Source: Bacillota bacterium
GTDB lineage: Bacteria; Bacillota; Bacilli; Alicyclobacillales; Alicyclobacillaceae
DNA: 6,834 nucleotides
Assembly (NCBI GenBank): GCA_021820805.1
Contig: JAKADF010000188.1
Coordinates: 1 to 6,834 of the forward strand
Direction: 5' to 3'
Below, in pieces: positions 1 through 5,965 of this stretch. How positions within the stretch are numbered: the first letter of the stretch is position 1; every line of letters starts with the position of its first letter. Under the pieces are notes generated by a model. It was given only the letters and a program-made list of their open reading frames with translations, did no database searches and was not told the DNA's origin. A program made the translations under genes and the position numbers.

Positions 1-1
1 A

Positions 2-568
2 CCTACTGGTGGGCGAATTTACTACATGGATAAAGACATAACCTCATCTTTACCCTATCAACGCGCTAGGATTGGAATCGGTATCAAAATGCAAGTGGCT
101 AATGTCTATCAGGATTTATCGGGGGAAGATAATTTGTGGCTTGCTACTTATTCAGTTACTCGTGATAGATATAAATCAAAAGAGATTGTATACGGGATAT
201 TACCAAGCATCGGATTAGAAGGCTATGTTTCAAATCTTGCCGGGAGTTTGTCCCACGGCCAGCAGCAATGGCTAGAAATTGGCATGGTGCTAGCGTCCGG
301 AGCGAATATCATGTTGTTGGATGAGCCAACTGCAGGAATGACTCGTGAAGAGACACAAGAGACAGCAAATTTAATTCGAAAAATATCTGAATACTCGACA
401 GTCGTTGTTGTTGAGCATGATATGGAATTTGTCAGAGAGCTCGAATCCGATGTAACAGTGCTCCACCAAGGAAAAATTTTCAAGAGCGGTACGATGGATA
501 TGCTGCGAAATGATGATGAAGTTCTTGATATATACCTGGGGAGGAGGAATATTGGTGCTGCAGATTAG
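2..568 (+). CDS. urtD: Urea ABC transporter ATP-binding subunit UrtD (5' end outside window)
   Basis: One of the two cytoplasmic ATPases that power urea uptake by the UrtABCDE transporter. The reading frame is open from base 2, so the gene starts upstream and 188 residues are visible; the family is usually about 250 residues. The missing part includes Walker A. Counting from the first visible residue, the Q-loop region lies near 30-40, the ABC signature LSHGQQQWLEIG begins at 83, Walker B IMLLDEP at 103-109 and the switch histidine (VEHD) at 139. The signature form LSHGQ..WLEIGM followed by DEPTAGMTREE is characteristic of UrtD and separates it from LivG, the related amino-acid transporter subunit. 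The ATG at 26 is internal, because the GG-rich residues before it (PTGGRIYY) belong to the conserved fold. Its end overlaps urtE by 14 bases, so the two are co-transcribed and probably translationally coupled. Confidence 0.93.
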   Translation, partial: PTGGRIYYMDKDITSSLPYQRARIGIGIKMQVANVYQDLSGEDNLWLATYSVTRDRYKSKEIVYGILPSIGLEGYVSNLAGSLSHGQQQWLEIGMVLASGANIMLLDEPTAGMTREETQETANLIRKISEYSTVVVVEHDMEFVRELESDVTVLHQGKIFKSGTMDMLRNDDEVLDIYLGRRNIGAAD

Positions 569-1256
569 TGGTTTGGTCAGTGGGTATGGTCGAACATCAG
601 TCATTAATGAGGTTACGATGGCTGTGAATAATGGTGAAATCGTCGCACTCCTGGGACGAAACGGCGCGGGTAAAACGACCTTGCTGAAGACAGTGATGGG
701 TCATCTGAAAGCGAAACGCGGTGAGATTGTTGTTAATGAAAATATGGTTGCAGACTGGCCAACACACAAGCGTGCACGTCTTGGTTTGTCCTACGTGCCA
801 CAAGGCAGGCAAATCTTTCCGCGTCTCTCCGTCCTTGATAATCTGCGAGTGGCGTCATATGCGAGAAATGCGGATTTCAAGCCTCAGTTGGAGTGGATTC
901 TCGAGGAATTCCCGGCTTTGAAACCAAAGTTGCATTCGAGAGGAGGCAGTTTAAGCGGGGGCCAGCAGCAAATTCTTGCTTTTGCCCGCGCACTTATATC
1001 GGGGCCGAGAATTTTGCTCCTCGATGAGCCAAATGAGGGTGTCCAGCCATCAATTGTGGATGAAATATTTGAGGCAATTCGCCGCGTTAATGAGAAATAT
1101 AAAGTGTCAATCCTGCTCGTCGAGCAGGATATCGAATTTGCTTCTTGCCTTGCAAATCGAGTATACCTGATGAACAAGGGAGAGATCGTAGCATCACTCG
1201 CGGGCGACGAGCTCTTAGAAAATAAAGACTTGCAATTTGAACATTTTGGTGTTTGA
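555..1256 (+). CDS. urtE: Urea ABC transporter ATP-binding subunit UrtE
   Basis: Second cytoplasmic ATPase of the urea transporter. It is complete at 233 residues, the usual family length. Walker A GRNGAGKTT is at 34-42, the Q-loop VPQGRQIFP around 81-88, signature LSGGQQQ at 133-139, Walker B ILLLDEP at 153-159, and the UrtE-typical NEGVQPS follows at 160-166. The switch position carries Gln191 (LLVEQD) instead of His, as is common in UrtE and LivF subunits. I chose GTG at 555 because AGGAGG at 542-547 lies 7 bases upstream and the protein then begins MLQISGL, matching the usual UrtE N-terminus. TTG at 552 is possible but only 4 bases from the Shine-Dalgarno site. ATGs at 510-516 would add a tail the family lacks. 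It is probably the last gene of the urt operon, with a 123-base gap to the next gene. Confidence 0.94.
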   Translation: MLQISGLVSGYGRTSVINEVTMAVNNGEIVALLGRNGAGKTTLLKTVMGHLKAKRGEIVVNENMVADWPTHKRARLGLSYVPQGRQIFPRLSVLDNLRVASYARNADFKPQLEWILEEFPALKPKLHSRGGSLSGGQQQILAFARALISGPRILLLDEPNEGVQPSIVDEIFEAIRRVNEKYKVSILLVEQDIEFASCLANRVYLMNKGEIVASLAGDELLENKDLQFEHFGV

Positions 1257-1296
1257 CAGTTCGCTCGTGTTGTCAGTTACATTCCGTATTCTTTAT

Positions 1297-1327
1297 TTGT
1301 CAGCATGAAGTATGCCTGAAATACTTC
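1297..1327 (+). promoter_or_regulatory. Candidate promoter with overlapping inverted repeat before the response regulator
   Basis: TTGTCA at 1297-1302 and AATACT at 1320-1325 are spaced by 17 bases and resemble a housekeeping promoter (5 of 6 and 4 of 6 consensus positions). A perfect 7-base inverted repeat, GAAGTAT at 1307-1313 and ATACTTC at 1321-1327, covers the spacer and the -10. That is where a repressor or autoregulator would bind. The same hairpin could instead act as a weak terminator for urtE, because a short T-rich stretch follows. A second TTGTCAG sits at 1270-1276. This is inference from sequence pattern only. Confidence 0.35.
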
Positions 1328-1379
1328 TATTTTCGTTCACAAGTTAACTCACTCTACTTCTAAGTAAAAGGTGTGGGAT

Positions 1380-2024
1380 ATGGCGAAGATTCTGATCGTG
1401 CACGATTACCCGCTTGTTGTTGAAGGCCTTTTTCACTTGTTGTGTTCCATAGAAGATGTACATTCAATTCGGCACGTCGGCGATGAAGGTGGAGCATTAC
1501 AGGAAGCGCGCATCTTGCCTCCGGATATTGTGCTCATTGACGTGGACATTGCCAGCAAAAGCAAAGCGTCTTGTAATATACTAATTGAGCTTACAAAGAT
1601 ATGTAATCCTGAGATTGTAATTTTGGGGAGTATGGTTGGTGATTTGGACGCGTGGGGGAAAATGGGCGTTACCGCCGTTTTGCTGAAGCATATCAAGCCA
1701 GTTGAATTTTTATCTGTTATGAAACGGATTGTTTCACGGGTGAACGAAGGCCTTTGCAAACATGCTAATGTTCAATCAAAAATGAAAGAGAACACCCAAG
1801 ACACACAGTTTTGGTTGACTTCACGGGAACAAATGGTTCTTGGACTCATGTCGCATGGAATGACAAGTCAGGAAATGGCAGATAAATTACGCTTGTCTAA
1901 AAACACCATCAGATACTATGCGCAAATTATTATTGAAAAGTTGGGTGTTCGGAATCGAATTCAAGCTGTTACGAAAGCGCAGGAATTGGGGTTGATTGAC
2001 ACCACCGATATTTCCATGCAATGA
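1380..2024 (+). CDS. NarL/LuxR-family response regulator with atypical receiver domain
   Basis: A DNA-binding regulator of 214 residues, typical for NarL/FixJ-type proteins. The receiver covers about residues 3-120. Asp54 (LIDVD) is the likely phosphorylation site and Lys103 (LLKHIKP) the conserved lysine. The acidic pair near the N-terminus is His8-Asp9 instead of two acids, and the usual Thr/Ser after strand 4 seems to be Gly83 or Ser84 in a shortened loop, so phosphorylation may be altered. The LuxR-type helix-turn-helix spans about 146-208, with LTSREQ, a recognition region around SKNTIRYY and EKLGVRNRIQAV. ATG 1380 was chosen because AGGTG at 1369-1373 lies 6 bases upstream; a GTG at 1371 falls inside that site. 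No histidine kinase is visible nearby. The stop overlaps the next start (ATGA), implying joint translation with the amidotransferase. Targets are unknown; the urt operon is a natural guess. Confidence 0.85.
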   Translation: MAKILIVHDYPLVVEGLFHLLCSIEDVHSIRHVGDEGGALQEARILPPDIVLIDVDIASKSKASCNILIELTKICNPEIVILGSMVGDLDAWGKMGVTAVLLKHIKPVEFLSVMKRIVSRVNEGLCKHANVQSKMKENTQDTQFWLTSREQMVLGLMSHGMTSQEMADKLRLSKNTIRYYAQIIIEKLGVRNRIQAVTKAQELGLIDTTDISMQ

Positions 2025-2629
2025 AAGGGGTTCGAATTCTGTTGAAACAGGTTTGTGTTGTTCAACATAATCCGATTGAAACACTAGGTGTTGCAGAAAG
2101 TGTATTAAAGGAGAATGGGTTCACACATCAATGTATTCGTGTGTTTGCCGGTGACAAGGTTCCAACTTCTATCAATGATATATGTGGAGTTATTATTTTA
2201 GGCGGCCCAATGGGTGTGAATGAAGCGGACAGGTTTCAGTTTTTGAATGTTGAAATGAATCTGATTCGTGCGGCATTGAAAGAGGATATACCGATATTTG
2301 GCGTATGCCTTGGAAGTCAGCTCTTAGCTTCTGTGCTTGGCGGTAGAGTATACAGATCAGATTACTCTGAATTTGGATGGTTCCCATTATTTTGGGAAGA
2401 TGCTTGCACGAACGATCCCGTTTTTGATGGGCTCCACGGGCAAAGTATGGTCTATCTCTGGCATAATGACATATTTGATTTGCCCACTGGGGCAGTCTCA
2501 CTCGCACGAACAGAGGCTACGAATTGTCAGGCATTCCGCTACGGAAAGAATGCCTATGGCCTGTTGTTCCATCTTGAGGCGATGGAAGACGAGATTGAAC
2601 AAATGGCTGTTCAAATGGAGGCGATCTAA
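2021..2629 (+). CDS. Class I glutamine amidotransferase (GMP-synthase-like), C-terminus frameshifted
   Basis: A stand-alone type 1 glutamine amidotransferase domain, 202 residues as it reads. Family members release ammonia from glutamine or act as related gamma-glutamyl hydrolases; the substrate here is unknown. The oxyanion-strand region LGGPMGVNEADRF is at 60-72, nucleophile Cys96 lies in GVCLGSQLLA, the GW/WH..DIFDLP region follows, and His184 with Glu186 (FHLEA) complete the triad. The frame stops shortly after the triad, whereas relatives run to about 230-245 residues, and the missing tail is present in another frame (2620-2745). The ATG overlaps the regulator stop. TTG at 2042 is a serious alternative start, since AAAGGGG at 2024-2030 precedes it and the protein would then begin with the usual short residue run before VQH. 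The enzyme may be active but short, or inactivated; a sequencing error is also possible. Confidence 0.85.
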   Translation: MKGVRILLKQVCVVQHNPIETLGVAESVLKENGFTHQCIRVFAGDKVPTSINDICGVIILGGPMGVNEADRFQFLNVEMNLIRAALKEDIPIFGVCLGSQLLASVLGGRVYRSDYSEFGWFPLFWEDACTNDPVFDGLHGQSMVYLWHNDIFDLPTGAVSLARTEATNCQAFRYGKNAYGLLFHLEAMEDEIEQMAVQMEAI

Positions 2630-2745
2630 TTACGAACCATGTCAATAAAGAGCAACTTTTACACGACACACATCAGTTCTTGCCTGCTTCAAATGAGGTC
2701 GGAAAAAGCATTTTTTCACGGTGGGTTGCACTTATGAGAAAGTGA
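2620..2745 (+). pseudogene. Out-of-frame C-terminal tail of the glutamine amidotransferase
   Basis: In the frame one base behind the upstream gene, 41 codons remain open up to a TGA at 2743-2745. They read as a natural continuation: residues such as GDLITNHVNKEQLL, then a proline, then a GKSIFSRW segment. This is the usual helical tail of these amidotransferases, where the last helix carries a Phe and Trp. Joining the two frames at about 2618-2622 gives a protein of about 240 residues, the normal family length. One missing G in the GGAGGCG stretch would explain it. It has no start or ribosome binding site of its own. Confidence 0.7.
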
Positions 2746-3050
2746 GTCAAGTTGAGTGAATGAGTACTGTCGGTTATCACCGAAAAATGTTAAGGAGGCG
2801 ATTATTGATTCGCCATATTCTTCTTCCTTCTAGGCGTGTATATTTGGTCGTTGCGTAGCAGCGCATCGACTCGAAGTACAAGTTTTCTTCGGTTAAGACG
2901 AAAGTTCTTTAATGTTGGTGATTTGGCACTTCAGTGACAACGGTCATCTTGGTCTTCCAAAGCGAGTGCTATCAGCGGTAATCTAGGCGTCATCATAGAG
3001 GGCCCTATCTAGTTCTAAGTAGACTTCTCTTAAAGTCCATATGATTAAAC
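2746..3050. other. Gene-poor stretch after the amidotransferase
   Basis: About 300 bases with no supported gene. The longest forward readings are short and lack the hallmarks of a known family. On the minus strand, 2996 down to 2802 can be read as 65 codons with one internal stop and a basic C-terminal half (for example LRRNDQ-like and RRKKN residues). It could be a decayed IS or phage gene, but I recognise no family. Its position just before an IS1182 remnant suggests debris of mobile DNA. Confidence 0.4.
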
Positions 3051-3093
3051 AAAAGGCACAATTCATCAAGAAATTGAGGAGGTTGTGCCTTTT
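3051..3093 (+). terminator. Terminator-like hairpin before the IS1182 remnant
   Basis: AAAAGGCACAA at 3051-3061 pairs perfectly with TTGTGCCTTTT at 3083-3093 (11 base pairs, 21-base loop). The last arm runs into a tract of T residues, ending TTTTTTC. This fits an intrinsic terminator, although the loop is long. It sits just upstream of a transposase frame, where IS elements often carry a hairpin that stops incoming transcription. It could alternatively serve the amidotransferase operon, about 300 bases upstream. Confidence 0.5.
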
Positions 3094-3134
3094 TTCTATA
3101 AAATTGAAGCATCATTGAGAAGCGGGCGAGTCCT

Positions 3135-3487
3135 CTGATTCGACAGCAACAATCTCTAATTTTGAGCCTTTACATCGAACTATATGATTTAATCATTCCC
3201 AAGGGTAAAATGTTGCGTCAGATAAATGATCTGGTGGACTTCTCATTTGTTTATGAAGAGTTGAAGGAGCACTATTGTCTGGATAACGGCCGAAATGCCA
3301 TTGATCCGATTCGAATGTTCAAGTACTTGCTCTTGAAAGCGTTTTTGAGTTATCCGACGTAGACATTGTCGAGCGCTCCAAATATGACATGTCCTTTAAA
3401 TACTTCCTTGACATGGCACCGGAAGACCCGGTGATTGAACCGAGTTCCTTAACCCAACTTTTCGTGCATCAGTTGCTTTTCCAGTAG
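3135..3487 (+). pseudogene. IS1182-family transposase, N-terminal remnant with frameshift
   Basis: The first quarter of a DDE transposase of the IS1182 family. The first frame, open from 3108 with a plausible CTG or mutated ATG at 3135, reads IRQQQSL, then LYIELYDLIIPKGKMLRQIN, then DNGRNAIDPIRMFKYLLLKA. At the T run 3342-3346 the homology jumps back one base and continues as FELSDVDIVERS, KYDMSFKYFLDMAPEDPVIE and PSSLT, stopping at TAG 3485-3487. Recognisable similarity fades near 3470. Intact relatives have over 400 residues, so the catalytic DDE core is absent. A start at TTG 3162 yields only 66 residues in the first frame. It cannot encode an active transposase. Confidence 0.82.
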
Positions 3488-3542
3488 AAAGATTAATTGT
3501 TTGAAGGCGTCGATTAAGAGAGTTTAGTGAAAGGAAAATATT

Positions 3543-4082
3543 ATGTACTCCAGGATTACCTCATCGATTCGTGTGTTTATCGTGTTTGTTTGTGCGGCTG
3601 TCGTTTGGACATGGGTGCTTCCGATTTGGCAAGGCATCGACGAAACCGTGCATTTTTCATACGTACAGTATATGGTCAACCACAATTTACCACCCAAAGT
3701 AGATGCTTTCGTCCCTGGAATCTATCCGTGGAAGGAAAGCAAATCATACACCGTTAGGGTGTCTCGACAAGTTACCCAATATAATCATATTCTTAGGAAA
3801 CCCTCTCTTTACATGACTATTTCTCCACAAAGGCGGGAATCCGCTTTACGAATCATTCAATATGTGAGTAGCAAGGTAAATAACCAGTCAGGATCGCAAA
3901 ACTACGTTGGGATTTATCCCCCATTGTACTACGGGATTATTGCTCGTATTTTGCGATTCGTTTGTTTAATAAACGTAAACGCTCAAGAATACATCGCGCG
4001 ATTATGCGCCGCACTTTTTGGAACATACAGGCTGTTTCAGAGCAATAAAATACTGTTCACGGTGTCCTTCATGTGTCCTTAG
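3543..4082 (+). pseudogene. Truncated polytopic membrane protein (DUF2142 / GT39-like N-terminal part)
   Basis: Reads as 179 residues from ATG 3543, with GAAAGGA at 3529-3535 seven bases upstream, so translation can start. Residues 11-28 form a membrane helix. It is followed by WQGIDETVHFSYVQYM at 29-44, which matches the QGPDE..H..Y motif of DUF2142 and related membrane glycosyltransferases that use lipid-linked sugars at the outer face of the membrane. YPPLYY at 124-129 is a second family motif, and IARLCAALFGT near 151-161 looks like the start of the next helix. After that the similarity is lost and the frame stops. Relatives have about 400-700 residues and around ten helices, so most of the protein is gone. 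GIDET instead of GPDEP is slightly unusual. The exact family is uncertain. Confidence 0.6.
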
Positions 4083-4145
4083 TATTTAAGCGTTTTTATG
4101 GCACACCGCTTATACCTATCTGTTGAACACGGGAACTCATTTCCT

Positions 4146-4367
4146 CTAGGGTCGATATTTTTTTATGATGTTACCCGTAATTATATATTTCTGAGGATAC
4201 TCGGGGGCTTCGATGTAAGTTGGGGTTGGGATACCAGCCCATAATCTACGAAAAGCAGCCCTGATTATGAAATAAAGAAAAAGAATCCCTACAAATTGCA
4301 GGTCAAGAAACCCGATACACTTAAGTGAATCCTGTTCAGGAAAAAAATTAAATGACGACTTTTTCAT
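4146..4367 (-). CDS. Possible small membrane protein or remnant, unknown
   Basis: I do not recognise this 73-residue reading frame. It begins MKKSSFNFFPEQD, has one hydrophobic stretch at about residues 24-38 (LQFVGILFLYFIIRAAF), then a Pro/Tyr-rich tail ending IIKKYRP. The composition is protein-like, but there is no Shine-Dalgarno site before the ATG and a stop lies just upstream in frame. It fills the otherwise empty space between the truncated membrane gene and the lipoprotein. It could be a remnant or a chance frame. Confidence 0.25.
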   Translation of the reverse strand: MKKSSFNFFPEQDSLKCIGFLDLQFVGILFLYFIIRAAFRRLWAGIPTPTYIEAPEYPQKYIITGNIIKKYRP

Positions 4368-4389
4368 GGGTAACTAATTTAGAAATTTA

Positions 4390-4419
4390 TTTACAATTAA
4401 TTATGAACAATTATAGAAT
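4390..4419 (+). promoter_or_regulatory. Candidate promoter of the thioredoxin-like lipoprotein gene
   Basis: TTTACA at 4390-4395 and TAGAAT at 4414-4419 are separated by 18 bases in a very AT-rich segment, about 45 bases before the start codon at 4464. They resemble a housekeeping promoter (5 of 6 consensus positions in each element). The surrounding base composition is so AT-rich that chance matches are possible. Confidence 0.4.
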
Positions 4420-4463
4420 CTATGTAAATTAAATCAAGAGAAGTTACTTAGGGGGGTTTTTAC

Positions 4464-5054
4464 ATGGCAAATTGTACCTTTTTAAAAACAGTGATTACCT
4501 CTGTTGCAATTGTTTTTTTAGTAGGATGTGGGCAAAACTTACCCAACAAAAATGTTAGTCAATCTGATTCAACTATGATTACATTTACGAATCTTTTAAA
4601 TGATATGGTTATTAAGCCAAACCCTAATTTTAATGCTGTGTCGGCGAAAGCAACGGAATATAATAAGATTGCTGTTTTTACGAAAAATGGTCAGAAGATT
4701 CTATTAAATGCAAGTCAAAAACCTATTTTATTTGAAGCATACTGGTGTCCACACTGTCAACGAACACTAGTATTACTCAATAAAAATCTCAAAAACAAAG
4801 ATCAAATGCCAATTATCGTGAGTACTGGGTTTCCTGCAGGTACTACGATAGCTGAGGCAAATCGTGTAAACCAGGAAGAAATGTCATCCCTGCATATTCA
4901 AGGTGATGAGGTTTATTATCTGTTAGATAGTGATTCTGATAATTCGGTTCAACATATCCCAATGCTTGTATTTCCATATCACAACAAGCTAGACATATTA
5001 TATGGAGAGCATACTGTCAATGTATGGCGGCATGCCCTGAGTCTTGTTAAATGA
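4464..5054 (+). CDS. Thioredoxin-fold lipoprotein with CPHC motif
   Basis: A complete 196-residue protein, probably anchored to the outer face of the membrane. The signal peptide has a short charged start (Lys8), a hydrophobic core at 9-20 and the lipobox LVGC with lipidated Cys22. A polar linker follows. The thioredoxin-like domain covers about 68-196, with active-site Cys95 and Cys98 in AYWCPHCQRT and the likely cis-proline Pro166 in HIPMLVF. CPHC is the DsbA-type active-site motif, suggesting thiol-disulfide exchange outside the cell, such as oxidation or delivery of disulfides. No partner such as a VKOR or DsbB gene is visible. AGGGGGG at 4450-4456 lies 7 bases before ATG 4464. The gene is clearly more AT-rich than urtDE and is flanked by broken genes, so it may have been acquired separately. 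Confidence 0.82.
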   Translation: MANCTFLKTVITSVAIVFLVGCGQNLPNKNVSQSDSTMITFTNLLNDMVIKPNPNFNAVSAKATEYNKIAVFTKNGQKILLNASQKPILFEAYWCPHCQRTLVLLNKNLKNKDQMPIIVSTGFPAGTTIAEANRVNQEEMSSLHIQGDEVYYLLDSDSDNSVQHIPMLVFPYHNKLDILYGEHTVNVWRHALSLVK

Positions 5055-5329
5055 TTTACAATTCATAAGCAATGATATATGTCTTCACTTTCATTCATTT
5101 CATGTAAAAAGGTATAGTATGTAGCTAAATCGCAAATTCGATTCATAAAAACTGTATAGACCATGCAAGCGCAAGATGTAGTCACAAACAGTAGTTCAAT
5201 ATAATTTTTATAGAAATACTAATCTCATTAATTTATATTTCCTTTTAGGAAAATTTACATGCTTTTTTGCTTATCTTCTTTCTCGGGTCGCGTTCTAAAT
5301 TTTTCTTCACGGGGAAAATACACTTTATA

Positions 5330-5389
5330 AATGAAGGTGTACAGCCATCAGTTCTATATGAAATTTTTGAATCTTTTCGTCGTATCAAT
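5330..5389 (+). pseudogene. Fragment of a second urtE-like gene
   Basis: Twenty codons read NEGVQPSVLYEIFESFRRIN. Aligned with UrtE residues 160-179 of the intact copy at 1032-1091, 14 of 20 residues are identical, including the UrtE-typical NEGVQPS just after Walker B. The DNA is also clearly related but diverged, so it is not a recent copy. Upstream, 5265-5329 might contain further decayed signature to Walker B sequence (a G.R..FFF pattern against GPRILLL), but this is weak. Downstream the sequence passes into an IS transposase fragment. No start codon or function is expected. Confidence 0.6.
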
Positions 5390-5390
5390 G

Positions 5391-5704
5391 GGAAACACAA
5401 AATTCCCAACCGACTTGTCTTTGTTGAACAAGGCAAGGGAAATACTCGAATACATCGTTGACGTTTACATGCACCACATCGTGGGGAACTCGACAAGCCC
5501 CGAACCTACCAAAGGAAAGTCGAACGGATATCTCGCCATTGCCAAGCTTCGTCGATTCAAAAAAAAGGTAAGCAAGGGGCTTGGGTAGCAACTTCAACAT
5601 GTGGCAAGAGGATTGAATAAATGCAGTTGGATAGCCTCAGACGGGCTAACACTTTAGGAAAAACTGTTGAAGGTTACCGTGAACAGAATGGATGTTATCT
5701 AGCA
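5391..5704 (+). pseudogene. IS5-like DDE transposase, internal fragment with several frameshifts
   Basis: Pieces of one transposase can be followed through two frames. From 5391 it reads GNTKFPTDLSLLNKAREIL and EYIVD; from 5465 (other frame) LHAPHRGELDKPRTYQRKV; from 5523 NGYLAIAKLRRFKKKV and SKGLG, a stop at 5586, then QLQHVARGLN. From about 5621 LRRANTLGKTVEGYREQNG can be aligned more loosely. The order PTDL.LLN.ARE, KPRTYR.KAR, YLA.AK..R, QL..V.RNL is what I know from the middle region of IS5/IS1182-type transposases, between the first and second catalytic acids. Both ends of the element are missing. The fragment abuts the urtE scrap without a visible terminal inverted repeat. The exact IS group is uncertain. 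Confidence 0.65.
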
Positions 5705-5856
5705 GCCCCTAAATACCCAAGGCCTTCGTTTTCTCCAGTGAAAGTTCTAGAATGCAATGTTTGAACACTGATTGAAGTGAATATTATGGAAGATGAAGTT
5801 AATCATGACGTTGTGTAAGCTCGAAAATAGTATGCAAGAAATGATTAGATCGTTTT

Positions 5857-5926
5857 GGGAGTATAGCCAAATGATAAGGCGAAATTCTGTAAAGCCTTTA
5901 CTTCAAGTTCGAATCAAGATACTCCG
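5857..5926 (+). other. tRNA-like sequence, possibly a pseudo-tRNA
   Basis: The 70 bases fit a tRNA plan. Acceptor arms are GGGAGTA (5857-5863) and TACTCCG (5920-5926), 6 of 7 paired with a G-G at the end. T8 A9 follow, then D-stem GCC/GGC (5866-5868 with 5878-5880). The anticodon loop CTGTAAA (5887-5893) has T33 and A37, giving GTA. The variable region has 4 bases and the T-loop TTCGAAT is at 5908-5914. Faults are: no GG in the D-loop, two central mismatches in the anticodon stem (5884-5885 against 5895-5896), two A-A mismatches in the T-stem, and no encoded CCA. The first part, TATAGCCAA..GGTAAGGC-like, recalls tRNA-Gln, but the anticodon would be for Tyr, which normally has a long variable arm. 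It is a decayed tRNA or a structured leader of the following gene; it is unlikely to be a working tRNA. Confidence 0.4.
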
Positions 5927-5965
5927 TGAAAATCGAATCTTTCGTATAAAAGAGGTAACGATCCT

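Noticed and set aside
510..554. Upstream ATG codons for urtE at 510, 513 and 516
   Set aside because: They would add 15 residues absent from the family and lack a suitable ribosome binding site, while AGGAGG is placed correctly for GTG 555.
223..1177. Several minus-strand frames of 70-97 codons across urtD and urtE
   Set aside because: They are antisense shadows of conserved ABC ATPase sequence, with no ribosome binding sites or motifs.
2337..2648. A 103-codon frame inside the amidotransferase gene
   Set aside because: It overlaps a well-supported catalytic domain in another frame and shows no motif; a shadow frame.
5398..5437. Extension of the urtE scrap to a VEQ motif (reading LVFVEQG)
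   Set aside because: The same bases in the next frame read FPTDLSLLNKARE, a much stronger transposase match. The VEQ also sits two residues out of register with UrtE, so it is probably coincidence.
5331..5588. An 85-codon open frame starting at ATG 5331
   Set aside because: Its first part is out of frame with the urtE scrap and its second part is the IS5-like transposase remnant. It is a chance open frame over a composite relic, not a gene.
5621..5764. A 47-residue frame from ATG 5621
   Set aside because: Its first half aligns loosely with the continuation of the transposase remnant, and the rest shows no family features. I kept it only as part of that relic.
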